From NCBI GenBank assembly GCA_021186555.1, contig JAJKFL010000003.1, positions 31,608,908 to 31,672,907 of the forward strand: a DNA stretch of 64,000 nucleotides, in the 5' to 3' direction. Shown in pieces: positions 54,137 to 63,960 of this stretch. The notes beneath the pieces were generated by a model. That model worked only from the letters and a program-made list of their open reading frames with translations. It was not told the origin of the DNA and did no database searches. The DNA is from Reticulitermes speratus. Lineage: Eukaryota > Arthropoda > Insecta > Blattodea > Rhinotermitidae. Each line of letters begins with the position of its first letter. Position 1 is the stretch's first letter. The translations under genes and the position numbers were made by a program.

Positions 54137-54660
54137 TACTAATTTCCTTATATTAACCCACTGGTATAAAATAACTTGTTAAGAATCTAGTGATATAAGA
54201 ATAAGGTGCTACTGTTTTCAGCTGAATATGTCGAGTTCAAGACTACTGGCTTCCTCAATGGTCCCCCCCCCCCAGAGTCCCTTATCTGTAACACAGGTAG
54301 TGCCATTCACCCTCCATCACTTAAACCTGCACATATAAAAATGTTTAAAATACAATGGAAACAAAGTAACAGTTTAAAGTCCAGCAACCAGCCTTTATTA
54401 TGAAGAATAAGACGATTACAGTGGATTAGACACATAGCTCAGCTGAAGATATGAACTACAGAATTTTGATAGAGAAATATGCTGGACAGTAGCGGCATGC
54501 AAAACCTAGACACAAGTGTAAATATGTTAACACCAATCTTTATATAATGTGGACTACATAAAATTGGCTCACGAGAAAGTGTAAGAATCAATTGACTGAA
54601 CTCTTGTGTGTCAGTGAACAGGCTTTAACAGACCTCCTGTTACAGAGATCATCTCTAACC

Positions 54661-54768
54661 CTGAAATGCCAGCCTTAGTGCACTGCACAGACCTTCAATT
54701 TTTCAAATACTGTCAGCCTTGGTGTATCATATGGTTGTGACAGCATTTAAGGGTATTATAAATTTAAA
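54661..54768 (+). repeat. Unclassified repeat (family R1), copy 2, left part
   Basis: CATATGGTTGTGACAGCATT, then TATTATAAATTTAAA. Continues at 55039 after a SINE insertion. Confidence 0.6.
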
Positions 54769-55038
54769 ATGTGGACTGGGATAGCATATTTGATATAGCA
54801 ACTTGCTATGAACTGGACAGCTTGTGGTTCAAACCCCAATAGGGACAAGATTTTATGCACCCTTCCACTGACCCTGGGGCCCACCCAGCCTCCTACACAA
54901 TGGGTGCCAGGTCTCCTTCCTGGGGGTACAGTGGCTGGGGCATGGCACTGACCACCCACCCCCCTTGGTACAGCTATACCTCTACTCCCCTCTCTGTGCC
55001 TCCAATGACATGTTAGAGGGTAACCTTTACCTTTACCT
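54769..55038 (+). mobile_element. tRNA-like SINE (family B), plus copy with 13-bp TSD
   Basis: Head GGGATAGCATATTTGATATA (A box) and CTTGTGGTTCAAACCCCAAT (B box), body GGCCCACCCAGCCTCCTACA, tail of CTTTAC repeats. TTATAAATTTAAA occurs exactly at 54756-54768 and 55039-55051, a clean target-site duplication inside an R1 repeat. Confidence 0.88.
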
Positions 55039-55110
55039 TTATAAATTTAAACCCCCTCCTTCCTGGGCAGTAGTTGGAACTTGAAACCCCAACATCTCTG
55101 AATGGTTAAT
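55039..55110 (+). repeat. Unclassified repeat (family R1), copy 2, right part
   Basis: CCTTCCTGGGCAGTAGTTGG, then TTGAAACCCCAACATCTCTGA continues the R1 copy after the SINE. Confidence 0.6.
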
Positions 55111-55178
55111 AGGTCTCTTTGTTATAGTGTTCATCTTGAATATGATTCTTTTCTACAACAAGAAACATGTGAACATAC

Positions 55179-55338
55179 CTTCAAGAGTGCTAGGTCTCGC
55201 CAGTGACTTTTTAGATTCATTCCACTTTGGTTCAGATCCTTTTGTATCTGGAGTTCTGGATTCTACCACTGCACCTTCTGCAAAGTTTCCTTTCAGCACC
55301 TGCATCACCTGACAGAAATCCTCTTGACTAAGTGTTAT
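55179..55338 (-). CDS. Vps13: VPS13 exon (LSQEDFCQVMQVLKGNFAEG)
   Basis: 160 nt, phase 0 start, phase 1 end. Acceptor TTCTGTTTCAG|ATA, donor TTGAAG|GTATGT. The product ITLSQEDFCQVMQVLKGNFA, then EGAVVESRTPDT matches the VPS13 block (LS..D...LM.IL..NLGE) directly after the DLSGRL exon. The tail up to PSTLE is a polar linker. Confidence 0.95.
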
Positions 55339-56085
55339 CTGAAACAGAAAAGAGGAAATATGCACAAAAATAACAGAAATTAAACACTATTTAACAGACT
55401 GAAGCACACAAGTGTATCACAAAATTACATAAATCTTCAATGTACTGAAATAAGAATTACCTGCACAAAGGTTAATAATTTAATTATTAACATGAAACTT
55501 AGCTTCTTAGAAACAAGACAGAGGCACACATTGCATCTGATATGTCTGTACTGAACATGTGTTCAGCATGGCTACCACATCAAAACCGAACATAAAATGT
55601 ATGCTGCTCTCAATTCAAGAAAAGGTGGATATTATAAACATGGTGGATGCTACTTAAAATTTTCCTCACAAAAAATTGCTTAAGAACTTTGCATTTCCAC
55701 ATGAAGTTAAAATATGAGACACAGTATTCAGTCTGTAAGTAAATATCTAAACCAGAAAAAGGTGACACAAAATATAGTATAGCAGAAACAGTACTTATGG
55801 AATAGTTCATCTACCAGTTGTGCCTCTAAAAAAAATTGTCTTGTGTTGAAGAATGTGTCAAAATAACTAAGGAAGCAAACACAATTGAAGATTTGAAATA
55901 CGGTTTCATGGTGAAAATTAATAATTAATGTGGAGCCTATAAGGAATAATATTTTAGTAAAGGGAATAAAAATTTATATACACAATTACAAAATAACATT
56001 ACCCTTTTAAGATCTTTTCCTACTTAATAAGCCTAACTTGTTGAATTTTTTTAAAAATATCTTAAGAGTGTTTCACTGTACTTAC
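55339..56085. other. VPS13 intron, no recognised content
   Basis: AT-rich; no features seen. Confidence 0.45.
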
Positions 56086-56239
56086 ATTAATACTCTGCAG
56101 TCTCCCAGACAGATCTATATCAGGAATTTCTTTGTACCAGCCAGCTGAGAGGTTGCGTAGCACTAACAGGCCAAAAGTAATAGGTTGTAGGATCAGGCTT
56201 TCATTAATTGCTTCCTTGGCTTCATTATCCAGCTTTGCC
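56086..56239 (-). CDS. Vps13: VPS13 exon (LVLRNLSAGWYKEIPDIDLSGRL)
   Basis: 154 nt: one base completes the Arg codon split with 62672-62844, then 51 codons, phase 0 end. Acceptor TTCCTACAG|GG, donor AAT|GTAAGT. The product AKLDNEAKEAINESLILQPI, then LLVLRNLSAGWYKEIPDIDL, then SGRLQSIN matches VPS13 (L.P......RNL...WY...P...I.G.L....V). Its phase fits the 62.7 kb exon directly, across a 6.4 kb intron. Confidence 0.96.
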
Positions 56240-57184
56240 CTGTAGGAAAAAAATATGCAAATGGTATAGGCACATGTTAACACAAAACCTAGGATAAGGT
56301 ATGGTCAGACATCTTGCTTCATTAGAAAATCCAACCTTCCAGACACCTATTAACCTTTTGGCACCAGAATTAAATGTCAAGTGTGATGTGCAGGTTACCA
56401 GAATTTAAATTATGGCATTTAATTCTTTTATGCATACTCTTACAAAAAAAGCCTATCTCTTAACAGTTTTCTTCGATCTTAATGAAATACAATTTATCAG
56501 TCTAGTTATGAATTAATTAACCCCTGGAGTTCTAAGCACTATCTTTTGTCAAAAGTCCTTGGAGTGCCACCTTCTTATTACATTCTGCATGCTCACATTT
56601 GTGCTACTCTCTCTCAAATACATGTGAAGCAAATGTATTTCAGCTAATTTATTCTTGAAGCTAAAGATGTTCACTTTCAGGCAGTATATATCACAGTTCA
56701 GAGAAACTTATTTGTTATTTTTTCTCTCACCTCAATTTAGGTTACTTTCTAAGAGCATGCTTCACTCTACATGAGTCAAGTGAAATCTACAAGGAAGGAC
56801 TACAGTCATCAAGCTATCAAATAGTGATGACATCACCTACGGCAAGAATAAATGTCTTTCAGGGTTGCTTGTTTAGGAAGCAGCCCACACACAATCAAAC
56901 AATTTATATAACGCAGGTTAACAAACTTGTTGACAGCATACACTGTGGAGTGAGGTGTTGCACAGGTCTGTCATGATCATGTCTTTTTTTTGAATAAGAG
57001 GCATACTCACTTCCAATAATTCACCAGAACTAAACGGAAACACCTGTAAATAAAGTCTGTAGTCTAGTGGCAAAGACATTTCCAGTTCTCTTAGGGAGTT
57101 GTCATGGCTAAAATCTGACTCCTTCACCTGCAACCTCTACTTCCTTTCTTGTTTTCTAGTATTATTATTCCCTAATACAAGCAA
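56240..57184. other. VPS13 intron with a phase-incompatible open frame
   Basis: Contains 57011-57127 (minus), bounded by AG and GT and open for 39 codons, but phase 0/0 between exons that join in phase 2/1. Not annotated as an exon. The rest holds nothing recognised. Confidence 0.5.
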
Positions 57185-57450
57185 TGCCGATCCCAGTGGC
57201 CGTGCGGTCTAAGGCGTGGGTCTACGGCCGCTTGCTTACTGGAATTGTGGGTTCAAATCCTGCCTAGGGCATGGATGTCTGTCTCTTGTGAGTGTTGTGT
57301 GTTTTCAGGTAGAGGTCTCTGCGACGAGCTGGCCCCTCATCCAGAGGAGTCCTACCGAGTGTGGTGTGTCTAAAAAGTGTGTGATCTTGAAGCCTCAAAA
57401 AATGAGGTGGCCTAGGCCCCCAAGGGGCTGTCGAGCCATTGAAAAAAAAA
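57185..57450 (+). mobile_element. tRNA-derived SINE (family A), plus copy
   Basis: TGCCGATCCCAGTGGCCGTG then CGGTCTAAGGCG (A-box region), GTGGGTTCAAATCCTGCC (B box), body GGATGTCTGTCTCTTGTGAG and CAGAGGAGTCCTACCGAGTG, end GGGGCTGTCGAGCCATTG, then A9. The head resembles a Leu/Ser-type tRNA. Sister of 42398-42645. Confidence 0.88.
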
Positions 57451-58257
57451 TACAAGCAATGGTTACTGGTTAGCAGGCCGCTTCAGACATACATGCATGA
57501 CCACAAACTAACTGCAGCCAATGTTTGCACGGACCTGCTGCATTATGTGTGGACAGCACCAGCTCTAGGTTTTAGTGGGATTGAGGGCAATGTGTTGCAC
57601 TTAATTCCTCCAGAATTCCTTCCAAAGTGTACCAGGACTATTTCATATAGCTATTACTGTAGGTTTCTGTTTCCCCAAGTTTTTTTTTCATTGGGTCTTA
57701 ACAATAAATTTTAATGGACTCCATCCTGTTGTGCTGTGACATATTAATGACCCAGAAAATGAAGTAATTTTTTACATTTCCCTCTTTTAAGAATTTTCTT
57801 TAACTAGTTCAGTGAAAAACATTTTATGCAGAATAAACATTACCCTCAAAATAGATTCAAGATGGCTCCCTCCTTGGATGCTGCTTTAGACAGAAGCACA
57901 TGTTCAGGATGAAAATGATAATAAATTTGTAATCAGTTATGTGTTAAAGTTGAGGCTCTCATTGCAGTAAGTATCATGATTATAGTCTTCTGGGATGCAG
58001 GCCATGTAGTTGGGTAAACATGTATAAACATTTCACAAAAACCCACTGTCGTCATCTTGGCTGAAGACAGACTCAGCAGATTCTGACAAAAAGGTGGCAG
58101 CCTATCAAGTCACTAGTGAAGTTTAATAAGGCAACTTGAGTATGTATTTTCAAGGTGTTGAAACGAAGTCTTTATGAGGGAAACGTGTCACAGCCAAGAA
58201 TGCTTTAAAACTGACACAGGTAATCAGATAATTAACCATCAAAAGTAATAAAACTAC
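57451..58257. other. Intronic stretch without recognised features
   Basis: Text near 57985-58010 (TTCTGGGATGCAGGCCATGT) weakly resembles the CCCAGAA repeat in inverse orientation. No coding seen. Confidence 0.4.
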
Positions 58258-59010
58258 AAAGTGTCCCAAAAAATGTATACACACTTTACTAACCTATTAC
58301 TCATCAACAAATCAGTGGACAGATATTATTCCACTGCTGTGATGCTTACATACTGTCTCAAATGTTTGGAATGTCCACCATCAGCATCAAAGAATTGTTG
58401 ATGATGACATGCAACAAAGTGGCATACTTATTGCATTGTTTGTAGTGGAACAGTGGCACAGGCAATTTCACTTTTGTGTCTCTGGTCCTGCAGTGTTCTT
58501 GGTTTATAGGGTACACACTGTTCTTTCGAGTACCCCACAAGTAAAAGTCTAAGAGGTGATCAGGGTAGATACTCTGCCCTTCCCCTATGTCCTATCTCTC
58601 GAGCAGGAAAATGAACACTGAGAAACTTTTCACGTCATTGTAGTAATGTGGTGGCACACCATCCTGCTGAACATCAACACTCTTCTGCCAAAAACAAAAT
58701 ACTGATGGGCAGTTAAATGTCATCCTACAGCACTGATAAGCAGGCAACACCTGTCACAGTTGCTTCAAAGAAAAATTGCCCTATGAGGCCTCTGGAAGAC
58801 AGAACACAACAAACTGACATCGCAAACCTGGTAGATAACCTACTCATTCTTCTGTTACACCTGATTTTCAGTGGCTCAGTACATGCAGCTGTGTCAGTTG
58901 ACAGTACCCTTCAGTTTAAAGGAATCTTCACAAGACCAAATAGTGAAATCAGGAAAACATTCTCTTTCATCATGCATGTGCAAAAACCACCCACAAAATT
59001 TCATTCAATG
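58258..59010 (-). mobile_element. Mariner-superfamily element with transposase pseudogene
   Basis: Left end GTGTCCCAAAAAATGTATAC, then ACACTTTAC (terminal-repeat-like). Minus-strand codons in three frames read VQQDGVPPHYYNDV (the FQQDGAPPH motif), then LLDFYLWGTRKNSVY, then MLMVDIPN (decayed GGHFEH area). This order is that of Tc1/mariner-type transposases. The right end was not found, so the upper boundary is approximate. Confidence 0.65.
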
Positions 59011-59487
59011 AGCTGCATCATCCTTGTTACTGCATGAAACCGTCTTGGTATGTAGAGTTTCCACTCCTGATGCCAAAAAATGTGACAAACACTGGTTTAA
59101 GGGACACCAATCTCACAGGAACATTGCCTTACACACTTCTTTGATGATCATGCAAAGGCCCATAAACACTGCTGGAACACTTTTTCATTGTCACATTTTG
59201 CACTGTTCTGTCTGTCTTGCACTTATCACTTAATAATGTGACTGTTACCTGTGTTGGTGGTGAATTTCAAATTCATTTCTCCAGTGTTTCTGCACTTCAA
59301 CCACATTCTCTGTTTTACAGAAGCAATTAAAAATCCATCACATTGCTAAAATGGTAATCGCAAAGATGCCTGTTTCTGTTACTCTGGAGACTGCCATCTA
59401 GAAGATTATACCAGTCGTAAGTGCAATGCGCATGTGTCATCTAGTATTATTCTAATACATCACAGCAAAGTACTATCACCCTGTCTC
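59011..59487. other. Intronic stretch, possibly decayed transposon
   Basis: No clear domain; may be the 5' part of the minus-strand mariner relic. Confidence 0.3.
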
Positions 59488-59942
59488 AAACAATGGGGTT
59501 AGATCGAGCGTTGCGGTTAAGGAAGGCAACGCGTGCGGCATTCACAAGGGTGCAAAACCAGCTTGATCAGTTGAAGGCAGCAACAGAACCCGACCTGAAA
59601 TCCATTCAAGTCACGTACCGACTTTTAGAGGAAAAGGCGGCGGCATTACGGGAGCAGGATGCGCAGGTATTGGATATGCTGTTAGATGACGCTGATGCCG
59701 AGCTAGACACAGAGATGGCGGTAGCTGAGGAATATCAAGCCAAGTTCATAGATAGAAAGCTGGGGTTTGAATCCAGCCAAACATCTAACGAGGGTAGCAT
59801 CTCATGCGCCAGTAACCAAAACACAAGGAAGTTCAAGTTGCCGAAATTAGAATTTAGAAAATTTGGTGGTGATATTAAAGATTGGTTGCCCTTTTGGAGC
59901 CAGTTCCAGAAAATCGACAAGGATGACGAAATATCACCCGAT
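59488..59942 (+). pseudogene. BEL/Pao gag 5' fragment, inverted duplicate
   Basis: The plus-strand frame begins MGLDRALRLRKATRAAFTRV and runs to KDWLPFWSQFQKIDKDDEIS (the DUF1759-type WP.F...F region). It is nearly identical to the minus-strand gag start at 61241-61696 but in opposite orientation. It stops at 59942, where sequence switches to the end of the minus-strand protease region. So the first about 455 bp of gag were copied in inverse orientation onto the truncated end. Confidence 0.85.
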
Positions 59943-60354
59943 AACACTTCTCGCCGACCCGTCAGCAGTCTCCCAGCAACATCCGCTCCTAGAAGGACCT
60001 CAATAGGCTCCACTGTCTGACCAATATCAGTCAATTTTATGTTTCTCTTCCTGAGCTCGGATACCCACGGTCCACTTCCAATGGTCGGGATGTCTCCACA
60101 TATCACGGGCTGGTCCAGTGAATCAAAATTGCACGAAAAGCTCCCATCAAGATTGCCTAACCTGACCTTGTAACAGCGATGTTTCCGATGCTCTGTAGTT
60201 ACACCACCGAACAGAGAGTGGACAACTGCCTCCTCTCTTAGTGCCACATAGCCCATCCTCTCAGCAGTGTCCTTTAAAATGTATGATTTTTGTGAGCCAG
60301 TATCTATCAGAGCGCGTACACATACTTCTTTTTTGTCAGATTTTAGTTTTACCT
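59943..60354 (-). pseudogene. BEL/Pao retropepsin-like protease region
   Basis: Minus strand: RALIDTGSQKSYILKDTAER (the D-T-G active site at about 60303), then VHSLFGGVTTEHRKHRCYKV and IEVLLGADVAGRLLTGRRE (LLGAD.A, as in the DUF1758/peptidase A16 family). It follows the gag zinc knuckles. It is cut at about 59943 by the inverted gag copy, so reverse transcriptase, RNase H and integrase are missing. Confidence 0.85.
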
Positions 60355-61696
60355 TCAGGGTCTGGAGAAAACCTTGGGGTTGTCCATCAGGCTAGTCATA
60401 GCAACATCATGTCTCTTATCAGACAGCACAGGTGTGTTGTCGTTGGATTTCAACTCTTTACACATCACAGTCACATGCCCTTTCCTGCAAACCACACACC
60501 ATGATTTCGCTTTGCATTGCCGCGCCACATGCCCTTCCTGGAGACATGAGAAACAACAACCCCTTTTCCTCAACAGTTTCTGCTTGTCCGAAAACTCCAT
60601 CTTCTGTGCAAGAAAACACTCATAGCTAGAATGTGTTTTGTCACAAAACACACACCTTTGCTTAGCCTGTTGCACCTGTGAGGCTGACAGCAATCCAGCA
60701 GCTGTGGGTCCTTCTTCCTTTGGACACTGTTTCAAAAAGTGTTTCTTCTTGCATACCAAAGTGGATGCTTCCAGTGTTAACCCAAGACTGGTCATGGCGA
60801 GGTTGATCCTTTCCTCTCCTTCCACTTCCAATCTTAAAAATTCCATTAAGCTGTCCAGTCGCTCCCTTGCCTCCCCTCCCTGTGTTGCGTTCACTCTCCG
60901 GTGCCATGCTCTTAGAAACTCCTCCGGAAAACAAGACTCTACCAGGGGAAACAACATTGCGGAACACGTATTTGTCGTTACGGCTAAAGTTTCAAGTGCT
61001 CTCAAGTGGGATTCCAGTTTATCATAGAGTGAGGACAAGGATATCGATTCTTTGGCCTGATGAGCGGCGATAATCACTTTCAAAACCTCCCTCACATACA
61101 CCTCCACCAGAAGCTCCTCTCTGCCAAACCTCGCCTTCAGGCTGGCCACTGCCTTCGAATAATTTTCACAGGTGGGCGGGAAGCTTTCCACAATTTCTCT
61201 CGCCCTGAACCCAGCTACTTAGCTTGCAGCAAATACTGAAATTTGTCGTCCGGTGATATTTCGTCATCCTTGTCGATTTTCTGGAACTGGCTCCAAAAGG
61301 GCAACCAATCTTTAATACAACCACCAAATTTTCTAAATTCTAATTTCGGCAACTTGAACTTCCTTGTGTTTTGGTTACTGGCGCATGAGATGCTACCCTC
61401 GTTAGATGTTTGGCTGGCTTCAAACCCCAGCTTTCTATCTATGAACTTGGCTTGATATTCCTCAGCTACCGCCATCTCTGTGTCTAGCTCGGTGTCAGCG
61501 TCATCTAACAGCATATCCAATACCTGCGCATCCTGCTCCCGTAATGCGGCCGCCTTTTCCTCTAAAAGTCGGTACATGACTTGAATGGATTTCAGGTCGG
61601 GTTCTGTTGCTGCCTTCAACTGATCAAGCTGGTTTAGCACCCTCGTGAATGCCGCACGCGTTGCCTTCCTTAACCGCAACGCTCGATCTAACCCCA
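60355..61696 (-). pseudogene. BEL/Pao gag with three zinc knuckles
   Basis: Start MGLDRALRLRK at 61696 near the 5' LTR. An N-terminal coiled region and the DUF1759 core (KLPKLEFRKFGG...WLPFWSQF) run to a stop at about 61217. After a one-base shift the gag resumes with ENYSKAVASLKARFGREELL. The C-terminal part has RCVFCDKTHSSYEC, CCFSCLQEGHVARQC and SWCVVCRKGHVTVMC, zinc-knuckle type nucleic-acid binding motifs. Broken by the shift at about 61217. Confidence 0.88.
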
Positions 61697-61727
61697 TTGT
61701 TTTAACGTTACCCCTACGACTTAAGAG

Positions 61728-61746
61728 TCCTGTCACGGTCGCCAGA
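61728..61746 (-). other. BEL primer-binding-site region
   Basis: Directly after the LTR end (minus orientation) comes TCTGGCGACCGTGACAGG, where the tRNA primer site of an LTR retrotransposon is expected. The tRNA partner is not assigned. Confidence 0.55.
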
Positions 61747-61941
61747 TGTTGCGTACACACGCCAATTTACACTTAAGTCACGTCTCTATAACGTTATCTT
61801 ACTTAAATTTGGGGTCAACCACAGCACCCACACACTAATTCACACACACGCTCCCTTTCTTCGCCTACTCACCGCTTCGTGCTTACAGCTACAATACCAC
61901 CAACTAGTGAAAACAAAAATCCGCTAGCGAGGTACACAACA
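61747..61941 (-). mobile_element. BEL/Pao long terminal repeat (5' LTR)
   Basis: 195 bp. In minus orientation it begins TGTTGTGTACC and ends GTACGCAACA, the inverted TGTTG...CAACA ends of an LTR, immediately upstream of the primer-site region and gag. No second LTR was found at the other end. Confidence 0.75.
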
Positions 61942-62309
61942 TCGTATACATTCTCTGGGACACTCCATATATAGACATAAAGACAAATGTAAGGACACTC
62001 TCAGCACAGATTATGAAATGTGATCATCAGTACTTCTCAATACATATGCAAGTACCCATCACACAAAAATTTTTATTAACAACCAACTTCTTAATGAAAA
62101 ATTTCCTTATCTAATGTTACTAAAAGGACAGTGCATTAGACTATCATCACAGCAAGGTATTCATAATATCATACATTCATTGAGTAATACTTCACCAACA
62201 ATTACCTTTATGTGATTTCAGGTTTTCACAAAGTTCCTGGTGAAGATCATGAGGGTATGACGCCGTGCTGATTTGTAATTACTGATGCTGAGAGTGGATG
62301 CAGCAAGCT
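61942..62309. other. Intronic stretch without recognised features
   Basis: AT-rich sequence just outside the BEL LTR; nothing recognised. Confidence 0.4.
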
Positions 62310-62370
62310 CCTCTGAAACGTCTGTATTTATTTACCAATCAACACGGTGTCATATCCCAGAACACTGTAT
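62310..62370 (+). repeat. Dispersed hairpin-repeat tail (CCCAGAAC)
   Basis: CTCTGAAACGTCTGTATTTA, then TTTACCAATCAACACGGTGT, then CATATCCCAGAAC, as at 39925-39985. Confidence 0.55.
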
Positions 62371-62525
62371 TCTTCTATTACACTTGAAGGAATTCAAAAC
62401 ATAGGGAATCTTGGTTGAGCCCTTCATCCCCTCATGTCCACACTATCAATAACATATTTAGCCAAAACTATAAGTTCAAACCAACTAATGCACAAGATTA
62501 TTAACAGAGTAAGATGTATCTGTAA

Positions 62526-62568
62526 CCCCTACATACGTTTTGGCAATCAAGTTGCCATCCTCAGGGGG
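62526..62568 (-). ncRNA. Hammerhead-like motif (copy 11)
   Basis: Minus strand: CCCCCTGAGGA, T, GGCAA, loop, TTGCC, AAAAC, GTATG, TA, GGGG. CUGAGGA, hairpin and CCCC/GGGG stem I are intact; the GAAA box reads AAAA. Close to exon 62672-62844. Confidence 0.4.
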
Positions 62569-62671
62569 CATTCATCAAAGAATCACAAGAATCTCTGGCA
62601 TATTAGCCAAATTTGGAGCTCCTGATATTTCAACATACTACAACAATTCCATGTATTTTAATTCTAGATAC

Positions 62672-62844
62672 CTGGACAGCTTTAAATTTTGTAGATCCAA
62701 GTTCAACTCATCCACCACAGCAGGATAACCTGCAGAACTGTGAACATTCAAAGTTTTGAACTTGTTGTACATGGTGAGATTGACAAAGTCCATAATCAGT
62801 ACATCACGACTCTTTGAGTTCACTGGAATGATTATGACTGGAGC
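62672..62844 (-). CDS. Vps13: VPS13 exon (APVIIIPVNSKSRDVL)
   Basis: First VPS13 exon in the window in transcript order. 173 nt, phase 0 start, phase 2 end. Acceptor TTTTATTTTCAG|GCT, donor CCAG|GTATCT. The product APVIIIPVNSKSRDVLIMDF, then VNLTMYNKFKTLNV, then DELNLDLQNLKLSR matches the conserved VPS13 block (L.APVI.IP.....N....DLG...V.N.F, then M...L..LKLSR). This block is in the repeated lipid-channel (RBG) part. The preceding exon is above 64000. Confidence 0.96.
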
Positions 62845-63049
62845 CTGAAAATAAAAATATAAAAGTTGTAAGTTACAATTCCACAACAATACTTTTCTTT
62901 GAATCAAGAATTTTAGATAAACTGCAATAAAATATAACTCACAGTCACACCATACTCTACGATACAATACTACATAATACCAAGCACTGACTTGTACTCA
63001 CTGCTTTACAGGAACCATCTCATCCATGCACTGACACATTATTCAAATA
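62845..63049. other. VPS13 intron, no recognised content
   Basis: Short intronic stretch before a Tigger-type MITE; nothing seen. Confidence 0.4.
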
Positions 63050-63731
63050 CAGTGAAACTTGAATTCTACATTCCTTGAATCTACAGTCTCCTTGTTCTAT
63101 GCATTTTTATCCGTCCCAACAAAACTTCAAAAGGAATGTTAAATTTCCCTTGAATATACATCCATGCTTCTTATCTGATTCCTCAATTATACATTCAAAT
63201 TGGGCATATTGGCCTGGTGCTGTCATTTTAATAACTTTCAATTGGAATCTGGGGGAGGAAGGTAGGTGGGGGATTCCAGGCATAGGTTCCTACCTCGACT
63301 GTCTTCATGTCATACATTGCGTAAGGTTGAGTAACACAGCAGAGCTTGCAACACAGGTCTGTTCTTACAATACAACAGCAAGGCCCAGACCAGTGCCAGC
63401 AGCTCCGCCGGGTTGCTCTACTGTACAAAACGCATGACACAGAAAAATGTCCACTACAGGCACAGAATGAATACACAATGGCTGCCCTCAGCAGTGTTGA
63501 GAAAAAGATATAAGGGGTTCAGGAGAAAGTGAAACAGATGAAACTTACATTAATAAACATGTGGATCAAGTGAACTGGATTACATATTTACTGCAATACA
63601 ATATATTAGATTACACTTTCATTTTGTGTATTTAATTTCAATAGTTACATAAATATTAATTTCCTTGGTTTCCTCAGTTTTACATTCATTTTAAATGCTC
63701 ACTTCAGAAATGTAAAATCCAGGTTTCACTG
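63050..63731. mobile_element. Tigger-type MITE with CAGTGAAAC ends
   Basis: Begins TA|CAGTGAAACTTGAATTC and ends AATCCAGGTTTCACTG|CA, inverted ends similar to those at 40773 and 53548. The flank on the right is CA rather than TA. No transposase. Confidence 0.65.
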
Positions 63732-63744
63732 CATATGATGCAAG

Positions 63745-63960
63745 AGACAGGTAAAGGTAAGGTAAACAATTGACACTACAGCCCCAGGGAAACCTCGACT
63801 TTCCTGCAGAAGTATAAATCCAGGATATTTTAAACTTCTGTGTCAGAAGAATGTGAATGGTTAGTGTCACATCCAAGCTGCCTTATCCCGAAGGAAAGAG
63901 CTTCCAGTACCCACTCGACTGGAGGCTAGGTGGACCCCAAACCACATCTGGACAAGGTGA
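63745..63960 (-). mobile_element. SINE fragment (family B-like)
   Basis: The tail (GGTAAAGGTAAGGTAAAC on plus) and the body (AGTACCCACTCGACTGGAGG, then CTAGGTGGACCCCAAACCAC) parallel 52120-52381 (AGTACCCACTGTATAGGAGA, then CTGGGTGGGCCCCAGGGCCA). The tRNA-like head is not seen. Confidence 0.6.

Noticed and set aside
56346-56580. Possible second TTAA-type MITE
   Set aside because: TTAACC..GGCACCAGAATTAA and TTAACCCCTGGAGTTCTAA look alike but are in the same orientation, not inverted.
57011-57127. Possible VPS13 exon
   Set aside because: Open and bounded by splice signals, but its phase is incompatible with the neighbouring exons, which join directly; no VPS13 motif is recognisable. Kept only as a finding.
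57185-57270. tRNA gene
   Set aside because: A and B boxes are present but the cloverleaf is not closed, and a conserved body with A tail follows; it is a SINE. The same applies to 11936, 42398, 51486, 52120 and 54769.
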